NCBI RefSeq assembly: GCF_937616625.2
Contig: NC_065577.1
Coordinates: 23,821,501 to 23,885,500, forward strand
Reading direction: 5' to 3'
DNA from: Mercurialis annua
Taxonomy: Eukaryota; Streptophyta; Magnoliopsida; Malpighiales; Euphorbiaceae
Length of the DNA stretch: 64,000 nucleotides
The notes under the pieces were generated by a model. The model saw only the letters and a program-made list of their open reading frames with translations. It searched no databases and was not told the DNA's origin. Both the position numbers and the translations under genes were made by a program. Positions 22,691 to 36,500 of the stretch are shown here, piece by piece. Position 1 is the stretch's first letter. Every line of letters starts with the position of its first letter.

Positions 22691-22695
22691 GTTAC
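22691..22695. repeat. Target-site duplication, right (GTTAC)
   Basis: Right partner of 20259-20263; keeps the satellite consensus GTTAC. Confidence 0.7.
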
Positions 22696-25600
22696 GAAAC
22701 AAATCCAAGCGTTTCACCTTTTTAGCAATTTAAGCAAAACGTTTACAAACGTAACCAAACAAAACTAAGCGTTTCACCTTTTTAGCAATTTAAGTCAAAC
22801 GTTTACAAACGTAACCAAACAAAACCAAGCGTTTCACCTTTTTAGCAATTGAAGCCAAACGTTTACAATACGAAACAAATCCAAGCGTTTCACCTTTTTA
22901 GCAATTTAAGCCAAACCGTTACAAACGCTACGAAACAAATCCAAGCATTTCACCTTTTTTTTAGCAATTTAAACCAAAGGTTTACAAACGTTGCGAAACA
23001 AATCCAAACGTTTCGCCTTTTTAGCGATTTAAGCCAAACATTTATAAACGCTATGAAACAAATCCAAGCGTTTCACCTTTTTAGCAATTTACGCCAAACG
23101 TTTACAAACGTTACGAAACAAATCCAAGCGTTTCTCCGTTTTTGAAATTTAAGCCAAACGTTCATAAACGTTACAAAGCTTATCAAAGCGTTTCACTTTT
23201 TTACAATTTAATACAAACGTTTACAAAGTATATGAAACAAATCCAAACGTTTCGCCTTTTTAGAGACATAACCCAAACATTTACAAATGTTACGAAACAA
23301 ATCCAAACGTTTTGCCTTTTTAGCGATTAAAGCCAAACGTTTACAAACGTTACAAAACAAATCCAAACGTTTCACCTTTTTAGCGATTTAGGCCAAACGT
23401 TTTCAAACTTTACTAAACAAATCCAAACATTTCGTTTTTTAGCGATTTAAGCCAAACATTTACAAACGTTACGAAACAAAACAAAACGTTTGAACATTGC
23501 GAAATAAATCCAAACGTTCCACGTTTTTAGCGATTTAAGCCAAACCTTTACAAACTTTACGAAACGAAACCAAGTGCTTCACCATTTTAGCAATTTAGGC
23601 CAAACGTTTACAAACGTTATGAAACAAATCCACGCGTTTCACCTTTTTAGCAATTTAAGCCAGACGTTTACTAACGTTCCGAAACAAATCAAAGCGTTTC
23701 ACCTTTTGGAATTTAAGCTAAACGTTTACAAACGTTACGAAACAAATCCAAGTGTTTCACTTTTTTAGCAATTTAAGCCAAATGTTCACAAACGTTATTA
23801 AACAAATCCAAACGTTTCACCTCTTTTGCGATTTAAGCCGAACATTTACAAACGATACGAAACAAACCCAAACAATTAACCTTTTTAGCAATTTAAGCCA
23901 AACGTTTACAAACGTTACGAAACAAATCCAAACATTTCCCCATATTAGCGATTTAAGCCAAACATTTAAAACATTACGAAACAAATCCAAACATTTCATG
24001 TTTTTAGCGAATTATGCCAAACGTTTAAAAACGGCACGAAACAAATCCAAACGTTTCACCTTTTTAGCGATTAAGCCAAACGGTTACAAAGCCTATGAAA
24101 CAAATCAAAATGTTTCACCCTTTTAGAAATTTAAGCTAAACATTACAAATGTTAAGAAACAAATCCATGCATTTTGCCTTTTGAGAAATTTAAGCCAAAC
24201 GTTCACAAACGTTACGAAATAAATCAAAGCGTTTCACCTTTTTAGCAATTTATGCCAAACGTTTACAAAGGTTACGAAACAAATCTAAATGTTTCACCTT
24301 TTTAGCGATTTAAGCTAAACGTTTAAAAATGATAGAAAACAAATCCAAATATTTTGCCTTATTAGCGACTTAAGCCAAACGTTTACAAATGTTACGAAAT
24401 AAATCCTAATTTTATGCCTTTTTAGCGATTTAAGGCAAACGTTTACAAACGTTACGAAACAAATCCAAACGTTTCGCCTTTTTAGCGATTTAGGCCAAAC
24501 GTTTACAAACGTTACGAAAAAAATCCAAACGTTTCCCCTTTTTAGCGATTTACGCCAAACCTTTACTAACGTTACGAAACAAAACCAAACGTTTGAATGA
24601 TACGAAACAAATCCAAACGTTTCACGTTTTTAGCGATTTAAGCCAAACCTTTACAAACTTTACGAAACAAAACCAAGTGCTTCACCTTTTAGCAATTTAA
24701 GCCAAACGTTTACAAACGTTATGAAACAAATCCAAGCGTTTCACCTTTTTAGAAACCTTTTAGTAATTTCGGCCAAACATTTACAAATGCTACTAAACAA
24801 ATCCAAGCATTTCACCTTTTTAGAAATTTAAACCAAAGGTTTACAAACGTTACGAAACAAATCCTAACATTTCGTCTTTTTAGCCATTTAAGCCAATTAT
24901 TTTCAAACGGTGCGAAAAAATCAAAACGTTTCACCTTTTTAACGATTTAAGCCAAACGTTTATACATGCTACGAAACAAATCCAAACGTTTCACGTTTTT
25001 AGCAATTTAAGCCAAACGTTTACAAACGTTGCGAAACAAATCCAAGCGTCTCTCCTTTTTAGAAATTTAAGCCAAACGTTCACAAACATTACAAAACAAA
25101 TCAAAGCGTTTTACTTTTTTACAATTTAATCCAAACGTTTACAACGGTTACGAAACAAATCGAAACATTTCACCTTTTTAGCGATTTAAGCTAAACGGCT
25201 AAAAACGATACGAAACAAATCCAAACTTTTCACCTTTTTAGCGAGATAAGCCAAACATTTACAAATGTTACGAAACAAATCCAAACGTTTCGCCTTTTTA
25301 GCGATTTAAGCCAAACGTTTATTAACGTTACGAAAAAAATCCAAACGTTTCGCCTTTTTAGCGATTTAAGCCAAACATTTACAAACGTTACGAAACAAAA
25401 CAAAACGTTTGAACATTACGAAACAAATCCAAACGTTTCACGTTTTTAGCGATTTAAGCCAAACCTTTACAAACTTTACGAAACAAAACCAAGTGCTTCA
25501 CCTTTTTGGCAATCTAAGCCAAATGTTTACAAACGTTAGGAAACAAATCCATGCGTTTTACCTTTTACGAAACAAATCCAAGCGTTTTGCCTTTTCAGCA

Positions 25601-28600
25601 ATTTAAGCCAAAGGTTTACAAAAGTTACGAAACAAATGCAAATGTTTCACCTTTTTAGCGATTTAAGCCAAACGTTTACAAACGTTACGAAACAAAACCA
25701 AACAATTAACCTGTTTAGCAATTTAAGCCAAACGTTTACAAACGTTACGAAACAAATCAAAAAATTTCCCCATATAGCGATTTAAGCCAAACGTTTAAAA
25801 CGTTACGAAACAAATCCAAAGATTTCATCTTTTTAGCGAATTATGCCAAACGTTTACAAACGGTACGAAACAAATCCAAACATTTCACCTTTTTAGCGAT
25901 TGAAGCCAAACGTTTACAAACGTTACGAAACAAATCCAAATGTTTCCCCTTTGTAGCGATTAATCCAAACGTTTACAAAGCTTAGGAAACAAATAAAAAT
26001 GTTTCACCTTTTTAGCAATTTAAGCCAAACGTTTACAAACGTTACGAAACAAATCCATCCATTTTACCTTTTGAGCAATTTAAGGCAAACGTTCACAAAC
26101 GTTATGAAACTAATCCAAGCGTTTCTCCTTTTACGAAATTTAAGCCAAACGTTCACAAACGATACGAAACAAATCAAAGCGTTTCACCTTTTTAGCAATT
26201 TAAGCCAAACGTTTACAAAGGTTACGAAAATAATCCAAACGTTTCACCTTTTTTGCGATTTAAGCTAAATGTTTAAAAATGATAGGAAACAAATCCAAAT
26301 ATTTCGCCTTTTTAGCGGCTTAAGCCAAACGTTACAAATGTTGCGAAATAAATCCAAACGTTTCGTCTTTTTAGCGATTTTGGCAAAACGTTTTGAAACG
26401 TTACAAAACAAATCCAAACGTTTCCCCTTTTTAGCGATTTAAGCCAAACATTTACAAACGTTACGAAATAAAACCAAACGTTTGAATGATACGAAACAAA
26501 TCCAAACGTTTCACGTTTTTAGCGATTTAAGCCAAACCTTTACAAACTTTACGAAACAAAACAAAGTACTTCACCTTTCTAGCAATATAAGCCAAACGTT
26601 TGCAAACGTTCGGAAACAAATTCAAGCATTTCACCTTTTTAGTAATTTAGGCCAAACATTTACAAACGGTACGAAACAAATACAACCGTTTCACCTTTTT
26701 AGCAATTTAAGTCAAACGCTTACAAACGTTCCGAAACAAATTCAAGCGTTCCACCTTTTTAGTAATTTAGGCCAAACATTTACAAACGCTATGAAACAAA
26801 TCCAAGCGTTTCACCTTTTTAGCAATTTAAGCCAAACGTTCACAAATATTACGAAATTAATCCAAATGTATCACCTTTTTAGCGATTTAAACCGAACATT
26901 TACAAATGTTACAAAACACAACTAAACATTTAACCTTTTTAGTAATTTTAGCGAAACGTTTACAAACATTAAGAAATAAATCCAAACAATTCCCCATATT
27001 AGCGATTTAAGCCAAACGTTACGAAAAAATCCAAACGTTTCACCTTTTTAGATATTTAAGCCGAACGTTTACAAACGTTACGAAACAAAACCAAACATTT
27101 AACCTTTTTAGCAATTTAAGCCAAATGTTTACAAACGTTAGAAAACAAATCCAAACGTTTCACCTTTTTAGCGATTTAAGCCGAACGTTTACAAATGTTA
27201 CAAAACAAAACCAAACATTTAATCTTTTTAGAAATTTAAGCCAAACGTTTACAAACGTTGTAAAACAAACACAAACATTTCCCCATATTAACGATTTAAG
27301 CCAAACGTTTACAAACATTTCGAAACAAATCCAAATGTTTCGCCTTTTTAGCGATTTACGCCAAACATTTACAAACGTTACGAAACAAAACCAAATGTTT
27401 GAAAGATACGAAACAAATCCAAACATTTCATGTTTTTAGCGACTTAAGCCAAACCTTTACAAACTTTACGAAACAAAACCAAGTGTTTCACCTTTTTAGC
27501 AATTTAAGCGAAACGTTTACAAACGTTCCGAAACAATTGCAAGTGTTCCACCTTTTTAGTAATTTAAGCCAAACGTTTACAAACGTTATGAAACAAATCC
27601 AAGCGTTTCACCTTTTTAGCAATTTAAGCCAAACGTTTACAAACGTTATGAAACAAATCCAAACGTTTCATCTTTTTAGCGATTTTAGCCGAACTTTTAC
27701 AAACGTTACGAAACAAAACCAAACATTTAACCTTTTTAGCAATTTAAGCCAAGCGTTTACAAATTTTACGAAACAAATCCAAACATTTCACCATACATTT
27801 CATCTTTTTAGCGATTTATGCTAAACGTTTACAAACTTTACGAAACAAATCCAAATGTTTCATCTTTTTAGCAATTGAAGCCAAACGTTTACAAACATTA
27901 CAAAACAATTTCAAACGTTTACCTTTTCAACGATTAAGCCAAACGTTTACAAAGCATATGAAATAAATCAAAATGTTTCACCTTTTTAGCAATTTAAGCC
28001 AAAAGTTTACAAATGTTACGAAACAAATCCATGCGTTCGCCTTTTTAGCAATTTAAGCCAAACGTTCACAAACGTTACGAAACAAATCCAAGCGTTTCTC
28101 CTTTTTAGAAATTTAAGCCAAATGTTCACAAACGTTACGAAACAAATTAAAGCGTTTCACCTTTTTAGCAATTTAAGCCAAACGTTTACAAAGGTTATGA
28201 AACAAATCCAAACGTTTCACCTTTTTAGCGATTTAAGCTAAACGTTTAAAAACGAGACGAAACAAATCCAAACGTTTTGCCTTTTTAGCGACTTAAGCCA
28301 AACATTTACAAATGTTACGAAACAAATCCAAACGTTTCTCCTTTTTAGCGAATTATGGCAAACATTTACAAACGCTACGAAACAAATCCAAACGTTTCGC
28401 CTTTTTAGAGATTTAAGGCAAACGTTTACAAACGTTACGAAACAAATCCAAACGTTTTTCCTTTTTAGCGATTTAGGCGAAACGTTACGAAACAAATCCA
28501 AACGTCTCTCCCTTTTAGCGTTTTAAGTCAAACTTTTACAAACTTTACGAAACAAAACCAAACATTTGAACGATCCGAAAGAAATCCAAACGTTACACGC

Positions 28601-29277
28601 TTTTAGGGATTTACGTCAAACGTTTACAAAGCATATGAAACAAATCAAAATGTTCCACCTTTTTAGCAATTTAAGTCAAACGTTAACAAACGTTAAGAAA
28701 CTAATCCAAGTGTTCCCCTTTTGAGCAATTTAAGCCAAACGTTCACAAACATTACAAAACAAATCCAAGCGTTTCTCCTTTTTAGAAATTTAAGCCAAAC
28801 GTTCAAAAACGTTACGGAACAAATCAAAGCATTTCACCTTTTTAGCAATTTAAGCCAAACGTTTACAAAGGTCACGAAACAAATCCAAACGTTTCCCCTT
28901 TTAGCGATTTAAGCAAAACGTTTAAAAACGATACGAAACAAATCCAAACGTTTCGCTTTTTAGCGACTTAAGCTAAACATTTACAAATGTTACGAAACAA
29001 ATCCAAACGTTTCGTCATTTTAGCGATTGAAGGAAAACGTTTACAAATTTTACGAAACAAAACCAAGTGCTTAACCTTTTTAGCAATTTAAAGCAAATGT
29101 TTACAAACATTACGAAACAAATCCAAGCGTTTCACATTTTTAGCAATTTAAGCCAAATGTTTACAAACGTTACGAAACAAAACCAAATGTTTAAAACGTT
29201 ACGAAACAAATCCAAAAGTTTCACATTTTTACCGATGTAAGCCAAACCTTTACAAATGTTATGAAACAAAACAGAAC
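22691..29277 (-). repeat. 60-bp satellite, reversed arm, with about 1.95-kb higher-order repeat
   Basis: About 110 reversed monomers. Landmark variants recur at near-constant spacing: a truncated TTTGAAyATTACG-type monomer at about 23492, 25411, 27401; a TTTGAATGATACG-type at about 24595, 26484, 28568; GTTTAAAAATGATA at about 24321, 26271, 28244; AAAGCATATGAAA-type at about 24088, 25977, 27951. All give a period of 1.9-2.1 kb, about 32 monomers. No gene; open frames follow the 20-codon period. Confidence 0.94.
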
Positions 29278-29879
29278 TGTCACGACCCATTTTCATGAAT
29301 CGCGACCGGCGCTAGGGTATGGGTGTGGTTGTACCAAAACCCGTAGCAAGACTTACAGATAACATACATTAATTATTTAAAACATTGTACGTGCATAAAA
29401 CCACATGCTCGGGGGCAACCGAGACTTCAACCTAGTATAGCAGTTTATATGTACAACATATAAATAATAAATGCTCGGTCAACTCCGAGTCTCTAACACG
29501 GCATAAATATTAAATAACCATAGTTAATATTATAATACCAATCAACAAATAATCCAATTGAGTTAATCTGACAACAAGTACTACAACAAGTAAGACTTCT
29601 AATTACTACTGCGTCTAAGAGTAAAATCACTTCTATAACTTTAATAAAATAAAGTAAGACCTCCGAGGAAATAAATAATCGGAGACCAGTTGACTCGCTC
29701 AAATCATAACCCTGGAAAAATTGGGAAAACAATGGGGTCAGATATACTGAGATGAGTTCATACAACTATTTACATTTATTAAGTGAAAACCTTTAAAAAC
29801 CTTAAAACATTTATAAAGCAATTTATCATTATGGATAAGCATTAAAACCCTAAATCACAAATATCTAAATCCAGTTGTC

Positions 29880-30000
29880 TTGCCGGTGAGACGTATCTCC
29901 ATAACCGATCCCCGATTGTCACTCAAATAAATATGTGAGTCCCAGGAGACGTATCTTCCACTGGCGCCCTCACTAAGGCGAGACGTATCTCAAACCTTCC
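29880..30000 (-). repeat. GAGACGTATCT triplicate in solo LTR
   Basis: GAGACGTATCT occurs three times (near 29887, 29947 and 29980) beside the conserved hairpin. It occupies the place held by an unrelated triplicate at 6207-6326 in the other LTR. Confidence 0.75.
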
Positions 30001-30037
30001 TCAATACCATATGATCATATACCGGTGCGCACGCAGT

Positions 30038-30056
30038 CTCGATGATGCCCATCGAG
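30038..30056 (-). other. Conserved LTR hairpin, 29-32 kb solo LTR copy
   Basis: Stem CTCGAT (30038-30043) with ATCGAG (30051-30056), loop GGGCATC in element sense. Three stem pairs differ from 6375-6393 and all stay paired. The downstream GTGCGCACCGGTAT is kept. Confidence 0.75.
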
Positions 30057-31525
30057 TAGCCTGTTCCAATTCAGATCCATAATGTCGAAAACAGTTCGAA
30101 AGCTGTATATACAATATATCTATATATGCAAAAATACAATTTACTTAATAAAGCGGTAAATAGCGATATAAACTCACAGCTTGCTAATCCACGTGATAAC
30201 CTGGCAAGCAATCTAATCCCGGTTCGTCTCCGAAGCACGAACGGTGGATGAGTATAGACAAGGTATAAATAATAATTAAAAATATAACCTAACTCTAGGG
30301 AGTACTAGACACCATATAGGACTAGCACACGTAATAACAAGCTAACGTATAACCGAACACATAAGGTTCATACGCATCCAACCCATAACCCAAGATATAG
30401 AATACAAACCATATAAGTTTCCATTTCAAAACACAATTTGAATAATTCAGAAAACAGTTTTAAATAACCCAAGTTTAAATCCATACCGGTGAGTCAACCG
30501 AGTTATCAAAACTTCCAAGCTTGTTCCCACTTGTTGGGCGACCATAGTCAAACCCAACCAAAAGTTAAATCAAAATAAAACCCAAGTTTACATTCTGAAT
30601 AACTTGAATGAAAAGTATAGTCTTTTAAAAGAAATAACACAATCCATCGTTTAGCCAACAATTGGCAAATCACACCATACTAACATAAGTATGTTAAACT
30701 TATTTTAAATGAACCAAAAAGGATTAAATCATCCATTTAAACGTCAAACTCAGATTTGAAACGATAATCAAATCATGGCAATAACTTGTCTATAGGCATA
30801 ATCAACACAAATGAGTATAATACAAACAAAGCAATGCCAACATGTTAAGAACGATACAAAACGGGCAGCAACTAGATCATTAAAAAGTAATCAACACAAC
30901 CACAAGGTGAAATCATGCATTATAAGCCATATAGTCAACCTATGATTTACCAAGCATGCCAAAAATATACCATTGATTCAAACACATAAGATCAGCCCCA
31001 AAACATGAATTTCCAGCCCTCTATAACAATGCTATAATGACAATTTAATAACCCATTAACATACGAAATCAACTAGCACTTAAACCCAACAATTGACATG
31101 AGTTCTAATGATTAAATCAAGTCAATCTAATGCTAAACACCCTATTACTGAATTGACATGAAAATTCAGAGATCGAATTCATCCATAAACATGGGTAAAT
31201 CACATTAGAACACAATCTAGCAACCTAACACATGAATTCCTACTCATAAATCAAGCGATAGCAACACATACCGTTAATAAGCAAGATCAACGAAAGAACC
31301 AAATGAAAACAATGAATCAACACCCACAACATGCTGGAAAAAGGGTTCGAGTAAGTTAACAATCGATATACGCGATAAGGAATTGATTTAATAAAGGACA
31401 GAGTGTTAGAATCGCTTACCAAATCCAAAAACGTGAGAGATAGCAAAAGAATTCGTATTTCAGAGAGTCTTTTAAGTGCCTAGGGTTTATAAAATAAGTT
31501 GGGGCTGATATGATTTGAATAAGGG

Positions 31526-31538
31526 TCTATTTATATGC
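31526..31538 (-). promoter_or_regulatory. Candidate TATA box in 29-32 kb solo LTR
   Basis: Minus strand reads GCATATAAATAGA, a good plant TATA match about 440 bp into the LTR and directly downstream of a GC-rich dyad cluster. Confidence 0.6.
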
Positions 31539-31560
31539 TCCAACACAATTTTACAGGTAA

Positions 31561-31654
31561 GGCGCGATGCGAGGCGCGTTCGTCCCATCGCGCCTTCACC
31601 AGGCGCAGAAAACGTATGGGGCGCGTTGTGAAGCGCTATGGCCCATCGCGCCCT
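31561..31654 (-). promoter_or_regulatory. GC-rich dyad cluster upstream of TATA
   Basis: GGCGCGATG (31561-31569) pairs with CATCGCGCC (31586-31594), and a second imperfect pair joins GGGGCGCG near 31618 with CGCGCCC at 31647-31653. It lies 25-130 bp upstream of the TATA candidate, comparable to the dyad chain at 8228-8404 but with different arm sequence. Confidence 0.6.
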
Positions 31655-33509
31655 CCAACGTGCCTCAATTTTGGATCCAACAGTCAACGTTTTCTTGGGC
31701 ACAACATATCCAACAATGAGCCTGATCCAACGGTTAAATTGGGGGATATTCATGTTTTCTCAAAACATGTCAGATTCAGAAGGTAGGCAAATACATCATC
31801 GATTATAAATCGAATACAAATCAAATCGCCATCGAAAACTCACACGACAAATGCGACACATACAAGATACAACTCAAACCCCAAACAAAGTGTCACACTT
31901 GCTAATTCCACCATTAACAATCCAAAACTAAGTCGGAAACACAACGAAACCATGACGGAAAAACACGGGATATTACAAAAAGGTTTAAAACGTTACGAAA
32001 CAAATCCAAACGTTTCATATTTTTAGCGATTTAAACCAAACCTTTACAAACTTTACAAAACAAAACCAAGCATTTCATCTTTTTACAATTTAAGCCAAAC
32101 GTTTACAAACATAACGAAACAAATCCAAGCGTTTCACCTTTTTAACAATTTAAGCCAAATGTTTACAAACGTTCCGAAACAAATCCAAGCGTTTCACCTT
32201 TTAGCAAATTAAGCAAACGTCTACAAACGTAAGAAACAAATCCAAACATTTAAGACTTTTAGCGATTTATGTCAAACGTTTACAAACGTTACGAAACAAA
32301 TCCAAACGTTTCGCCTTGAAGCCAAACATTTACAAACTTTACGAAACAAATCCAAACGTTTCACCTTTTTAACAATTTAAGCCAAACGTTTACAAATGTT
32401 ACGAAACAAAAACCAAGCGTTTCCCCTTCTTAGCAATTTAAGCAAAACGTTTACAAAAATAACGAAATAAATCCAAGCATTTCACCTTTTTAGAAATTTA
32501 AGCCAAATGTTAACAAACGTTCCGAAACAAATCCAAGCTTTTCACCTTTTTAGCAATTTAGGTCAAACGTCTACAAACGTACGAAACAAATCCAAACGTT
32601 TCACCTTTTTAGCGATTTAAGCCAAACGTTTACAAACGTTACAAAAATAATCCAAACGTTTCACCTTTTTAGCGATTTAAGCCAAACGTTTATAAACGCT
32701 ACGAAACAAATCCAAACGTTTCACCTTTTTAGCAATTTAAGCCAAACATTTACAAACGTTACGAAACAAGTCCAAGCGTTTCTCCTTTTTAGAAATTTAA
32801 GTTAAACGTTCACAAACGTTACAAAACAAATCAAAGCGTTTCAGTTCTTTACAATTTAAGCCAAATGTTTACAAAGGTTACGAAACAAATCCAAACGTTT
32901 CCCCTTTTTAGCGATTTAAGCTAAACGGTTAAAAACGTTACGAAACAAATCCAAACGTTTCGCCTTTTTAACGATTTAAACCAAACATTTACTAACGTTA
33001 CAAAACAAATCCAAATGTTTTGCCTTTTTAGCGATTTAGGCCAAACGTTTTCAAACTTTACTAAACAAATCCAAATGTTCCGCCTTTTTAGCGATTTAAG
33101 CCAAACATTTACAAACGTTACGAAACAAAACCAAACGTTTGAACATTACGAAACAAATTTAAACGTTTCACGTTTTTAGCGATTTAAACCAAACCATTAC
33201 AAACTTTACGAAACAAAACCAAGCGCTTCACCTTTTTAGCAATTTAAGCCAAACGTTTACAAACGTGACGAAACAAATCCACGTATTTCACCTTTTTAGC
33301 AATTTAAGTTAAACGTTTACAAACGTTCCAAAACAAATCAAAGCGTTTCACCTTTTTACGAATTTAAGCCAAACGTTACGAAACAAATCCAAGCGTTTCA
33401 CCTTTTTAGCAATTTAAGTCAAACGTTTGAAAACGTTACGAAACAAATCCAAACGTTTCACCTTTTTAGTGATTTAAGCCGAACGTTTACAAACCTTACG
33501 AAACAAAAC

Positions 33510-36500
33510 CAAACGTTTCAACTTTTTATCGATTTATGCCAAACATTTGCAAACGTTATGAAACAAATCCAAACGTTTCCCCTCTTTAGCGATTTAAGCT
33601 AAATGTTTACAAATGTGACGAAACAAATCAAAATGTTTCGCCTTTATAGCGATTTAAGCCAAACGGTTACAAACATTACGAAACAAATCCAAACGTGTCC
33701 CCTTTTTAGCGATTTAAGCAAAACATATACAAATGTTTCGAAACAAATCCAAACGTTTCACATTTTTAGCAATTTAAGACAAACCTTTACAAACGTTATT
33801 AAAGAAATCCAAGCGTTTCACCTTTTTAGCAATTTAAGCCAGACGTTTACAAGCATTCCGAAATAAATCTAAACGTTTTACCTTTTTAGTAATTTAAGCC
33901 AAAAGTTTACAAAAGTTACGAGAAAAATCCAAGCGTTTCACTTTTTTAGCAATTTAAGCCGTTTACAAACGTTATGAAAGAAATCCAAATGTTTGACCTT
34001 TTTAGCAATTTCGGCCAAACGTTTACAAATATTATGAAACAAATCCAAATGTTTCCCCATTTTAGTGATTTAAGCCAAACATCTAAAACATTATCAAACA
34101 AATCAAAATATTCACCTTTATAGTGATTAATGCCAAACTTTTACGAACGTTACAAAACAAATCGAAATGTTTCACCTTTTTAGCGATTTAAGCCAAATGT
34201 TTTCAAACGTTACAAAACAAATCGAAATGTTTCACCTTTTTAGCGATTTAAGCCAAACGTCTAGAAACGTTACGAAACAAATCCAAAGTTTTCGCGTTTG
34301 TAGCGATTTAAGCCAAACGTTAAAAAGGTTATCAAACAAGTCCAAATATTCACCTTTTTAGTGATTTATGCCAATCGTTTAAAAACGTTACGAAACAAAT
34401 CCAAACGTTTCACCTTTTTAGCGATTGAAGCCAAACGTTTACAAACATTACGAAACAAAACCAAACGTTTCCCCATTTTAGCAATTTAAGCCCAACGTTT
34501 ATAAATGTTACGAAACAAAACCAAGCGTTTACAAACGTTACAAATCAAATCCAAACGTTTACAAAAGATATGAAACAAATCCAAACGTTTCCTCATTTTT
34601 GTGTTTAAGCCAAACGTTTACAAACGGTATGAAACAAAACCAAACATTTCACCTTTTTAGCAATTTAAGTCAAACGTTTACAAACGTTACGAAACAAATC
34701 CAAACGTTTCCCCATTTTAGCGATTTAAACAAATGTTTAAAACATTATAAAACAAATCTAAATATTCACCTTATTAGCGATTTATCCCAAACGTTTACAT
34801 ACAATACGAAAAAAATCCAAACGTTTCAACTTTTTAGCGATTGAAGCCAAACGTTTACAAACATTACGAAACAAATCCAAATATTTCCTCTTTTTATCAA
34901 TTTAAGCCAATCGTTTACAAACATTACGAAACAAATCCAAACGTTTCACCTTTTTAGCGATTTAAGCCAAACATTTACAAAGGTTACGAAACAAATCCAA
35001 GTGTTTCAACTTTTTAGCAATTAAGCCAAACGTTTACAAACGTTACGAAACAAATCCAAATGTTTCACCCTTCTAGTTATTTAAGCCAAACATTTACAAT
35101 TGTTACGAAACAAATCCAAATGTTTAACATTTTTAGCGATTTAAGCCAAACGTTTACAAACGTTATGAAACAAATCAAAACGTTTCACCTTTGTAGCGAT
35201 TTAAGCCAAACCTTTACAAACGTAACGAAACAAATTTAAATTTTTCACCTTTTTAGCGAATTAAGCCAAACGTTTCCAAACGTTACGATACAAATCCCAA
35301 CTTTTCACGTTTTCAGCGATTTAAGCCAAATGTTTACAAACGCTACGAAAAAAATCCAAACGTTTCCCCTTTTTAGCGATTTAAGCCAAATGTTTACAAA
35401 TGTTACAAAACAAAACCAAACGTTTAAAACGTTACGAAACAAATCCAAATGTTTCACATTTTTAGAGATTTAAGCCAAACGTTAAAAACGTTACGAAACA
35501 AAACCAAATGTTTCATATTTTTAGCGATTTAAGGCAAACGTTTACAAACGTTACGAAACAAATCCAAGTGTTTCGCATTTTTAGCGATTTAACCCAAATG
35601 TTTGCAAAAGTTACAAAACAAATCCAAGCGTTTCCCCTTTTTAGCAATTTAAGCCAAACGTTTACAAACGTTACGAAACAAATCCAAATGTTTCTCCTTT
35701 TTAGAAATTTAAGCCAAATCTTTTAAACATTATGAAATAAATCCAAACGTTTATAAACATTTCGGAACAAAAACAATCGTTTCAAATTTTTAGCAATCTT
35801 AGCCGAACGTTACGAAACAAATCCAAACTTTTCACCTTTTTAGCGATTGCAGCCAAACGTTTACAAACATTACGAAACAAAATTAAATGTTTCCCCATTT
35901 AAGCGATTTAAGCCTAATGTTTATAAACATTTCGAAGGAAAACCAAAAATTTACAAACGTTACGAAACAAATCCAAACGTTTCCCCAATTTAGCGATTAA
36001 GGCCAAACGTTTACAAATATGACGAAATAAATCCACACGTTTCACCCTTTTAGCGATATAAGCCAAATGTTTACAAACGTTACGAAACAAATCCAAACAT
36101 TTACAAATATTACGGGAAAAAAACAAACTTTTCACATTTTTAGCAATTTAAGCCAAACGTATACAAACATTACGAAACAAATCCAAACGTTTCACCTTTT
36201 TAGCGATCGAAGCCAAACGTTTACAAACATTACGAAACAAATCCAAACATTTCCCCTTTTTCGCGATTGAAGCAAGACGTTTACAAACATTACGAAACAA
36301 ATCCAAACGTTTCACCTTTTTAGCGATTTAAGCCAAACGTTTACAAACGTTACTAAAAAAATCCAAGCGTTTCACCGTTTTAGGAATATAAGCCAAACTT
36401 TGAAAACGTTACAAAAAAAAAATCCAAACGTTTCACAGTTTTAGCCATTTATGCCAAACGTTTACAAACATTACGAAACAAAACCAATTGATTACTAACG

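Larger units (their letters stand above)
29278..31977 (-). mobile_element. Solo LTR of gypsy type, minus orientation (2700 bp)
   Basis: Left end TGTCACGACCC and right end ACGGGATATTACA are the inverted forms of the family termini. It shares the terminal block, the hairpin (30038-30056) and long stretches such as the AAACTCACAGCTTGCTAATC region with the 5' LTR at 5618-8567, but its middle is diverged. No PBS or coding region follows, so it is solo. Flanks AGAAC and AAAAG do not match each other, but a paralogous uninterrupted satellite site at 43100-43104 reads CAAAC there, so both flanks may be decayed copies of CAAAC. Short open frames within it are not supported as genes. Confidence 0.9.

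Noticed and set aside
31487..31786. Opposed 83-88 codon open frames over a GC-rich part of a solo LTR
   Set aside because: They coincide with the GGCGCG dyads and TATA region; both strands are open only because of local base composition.
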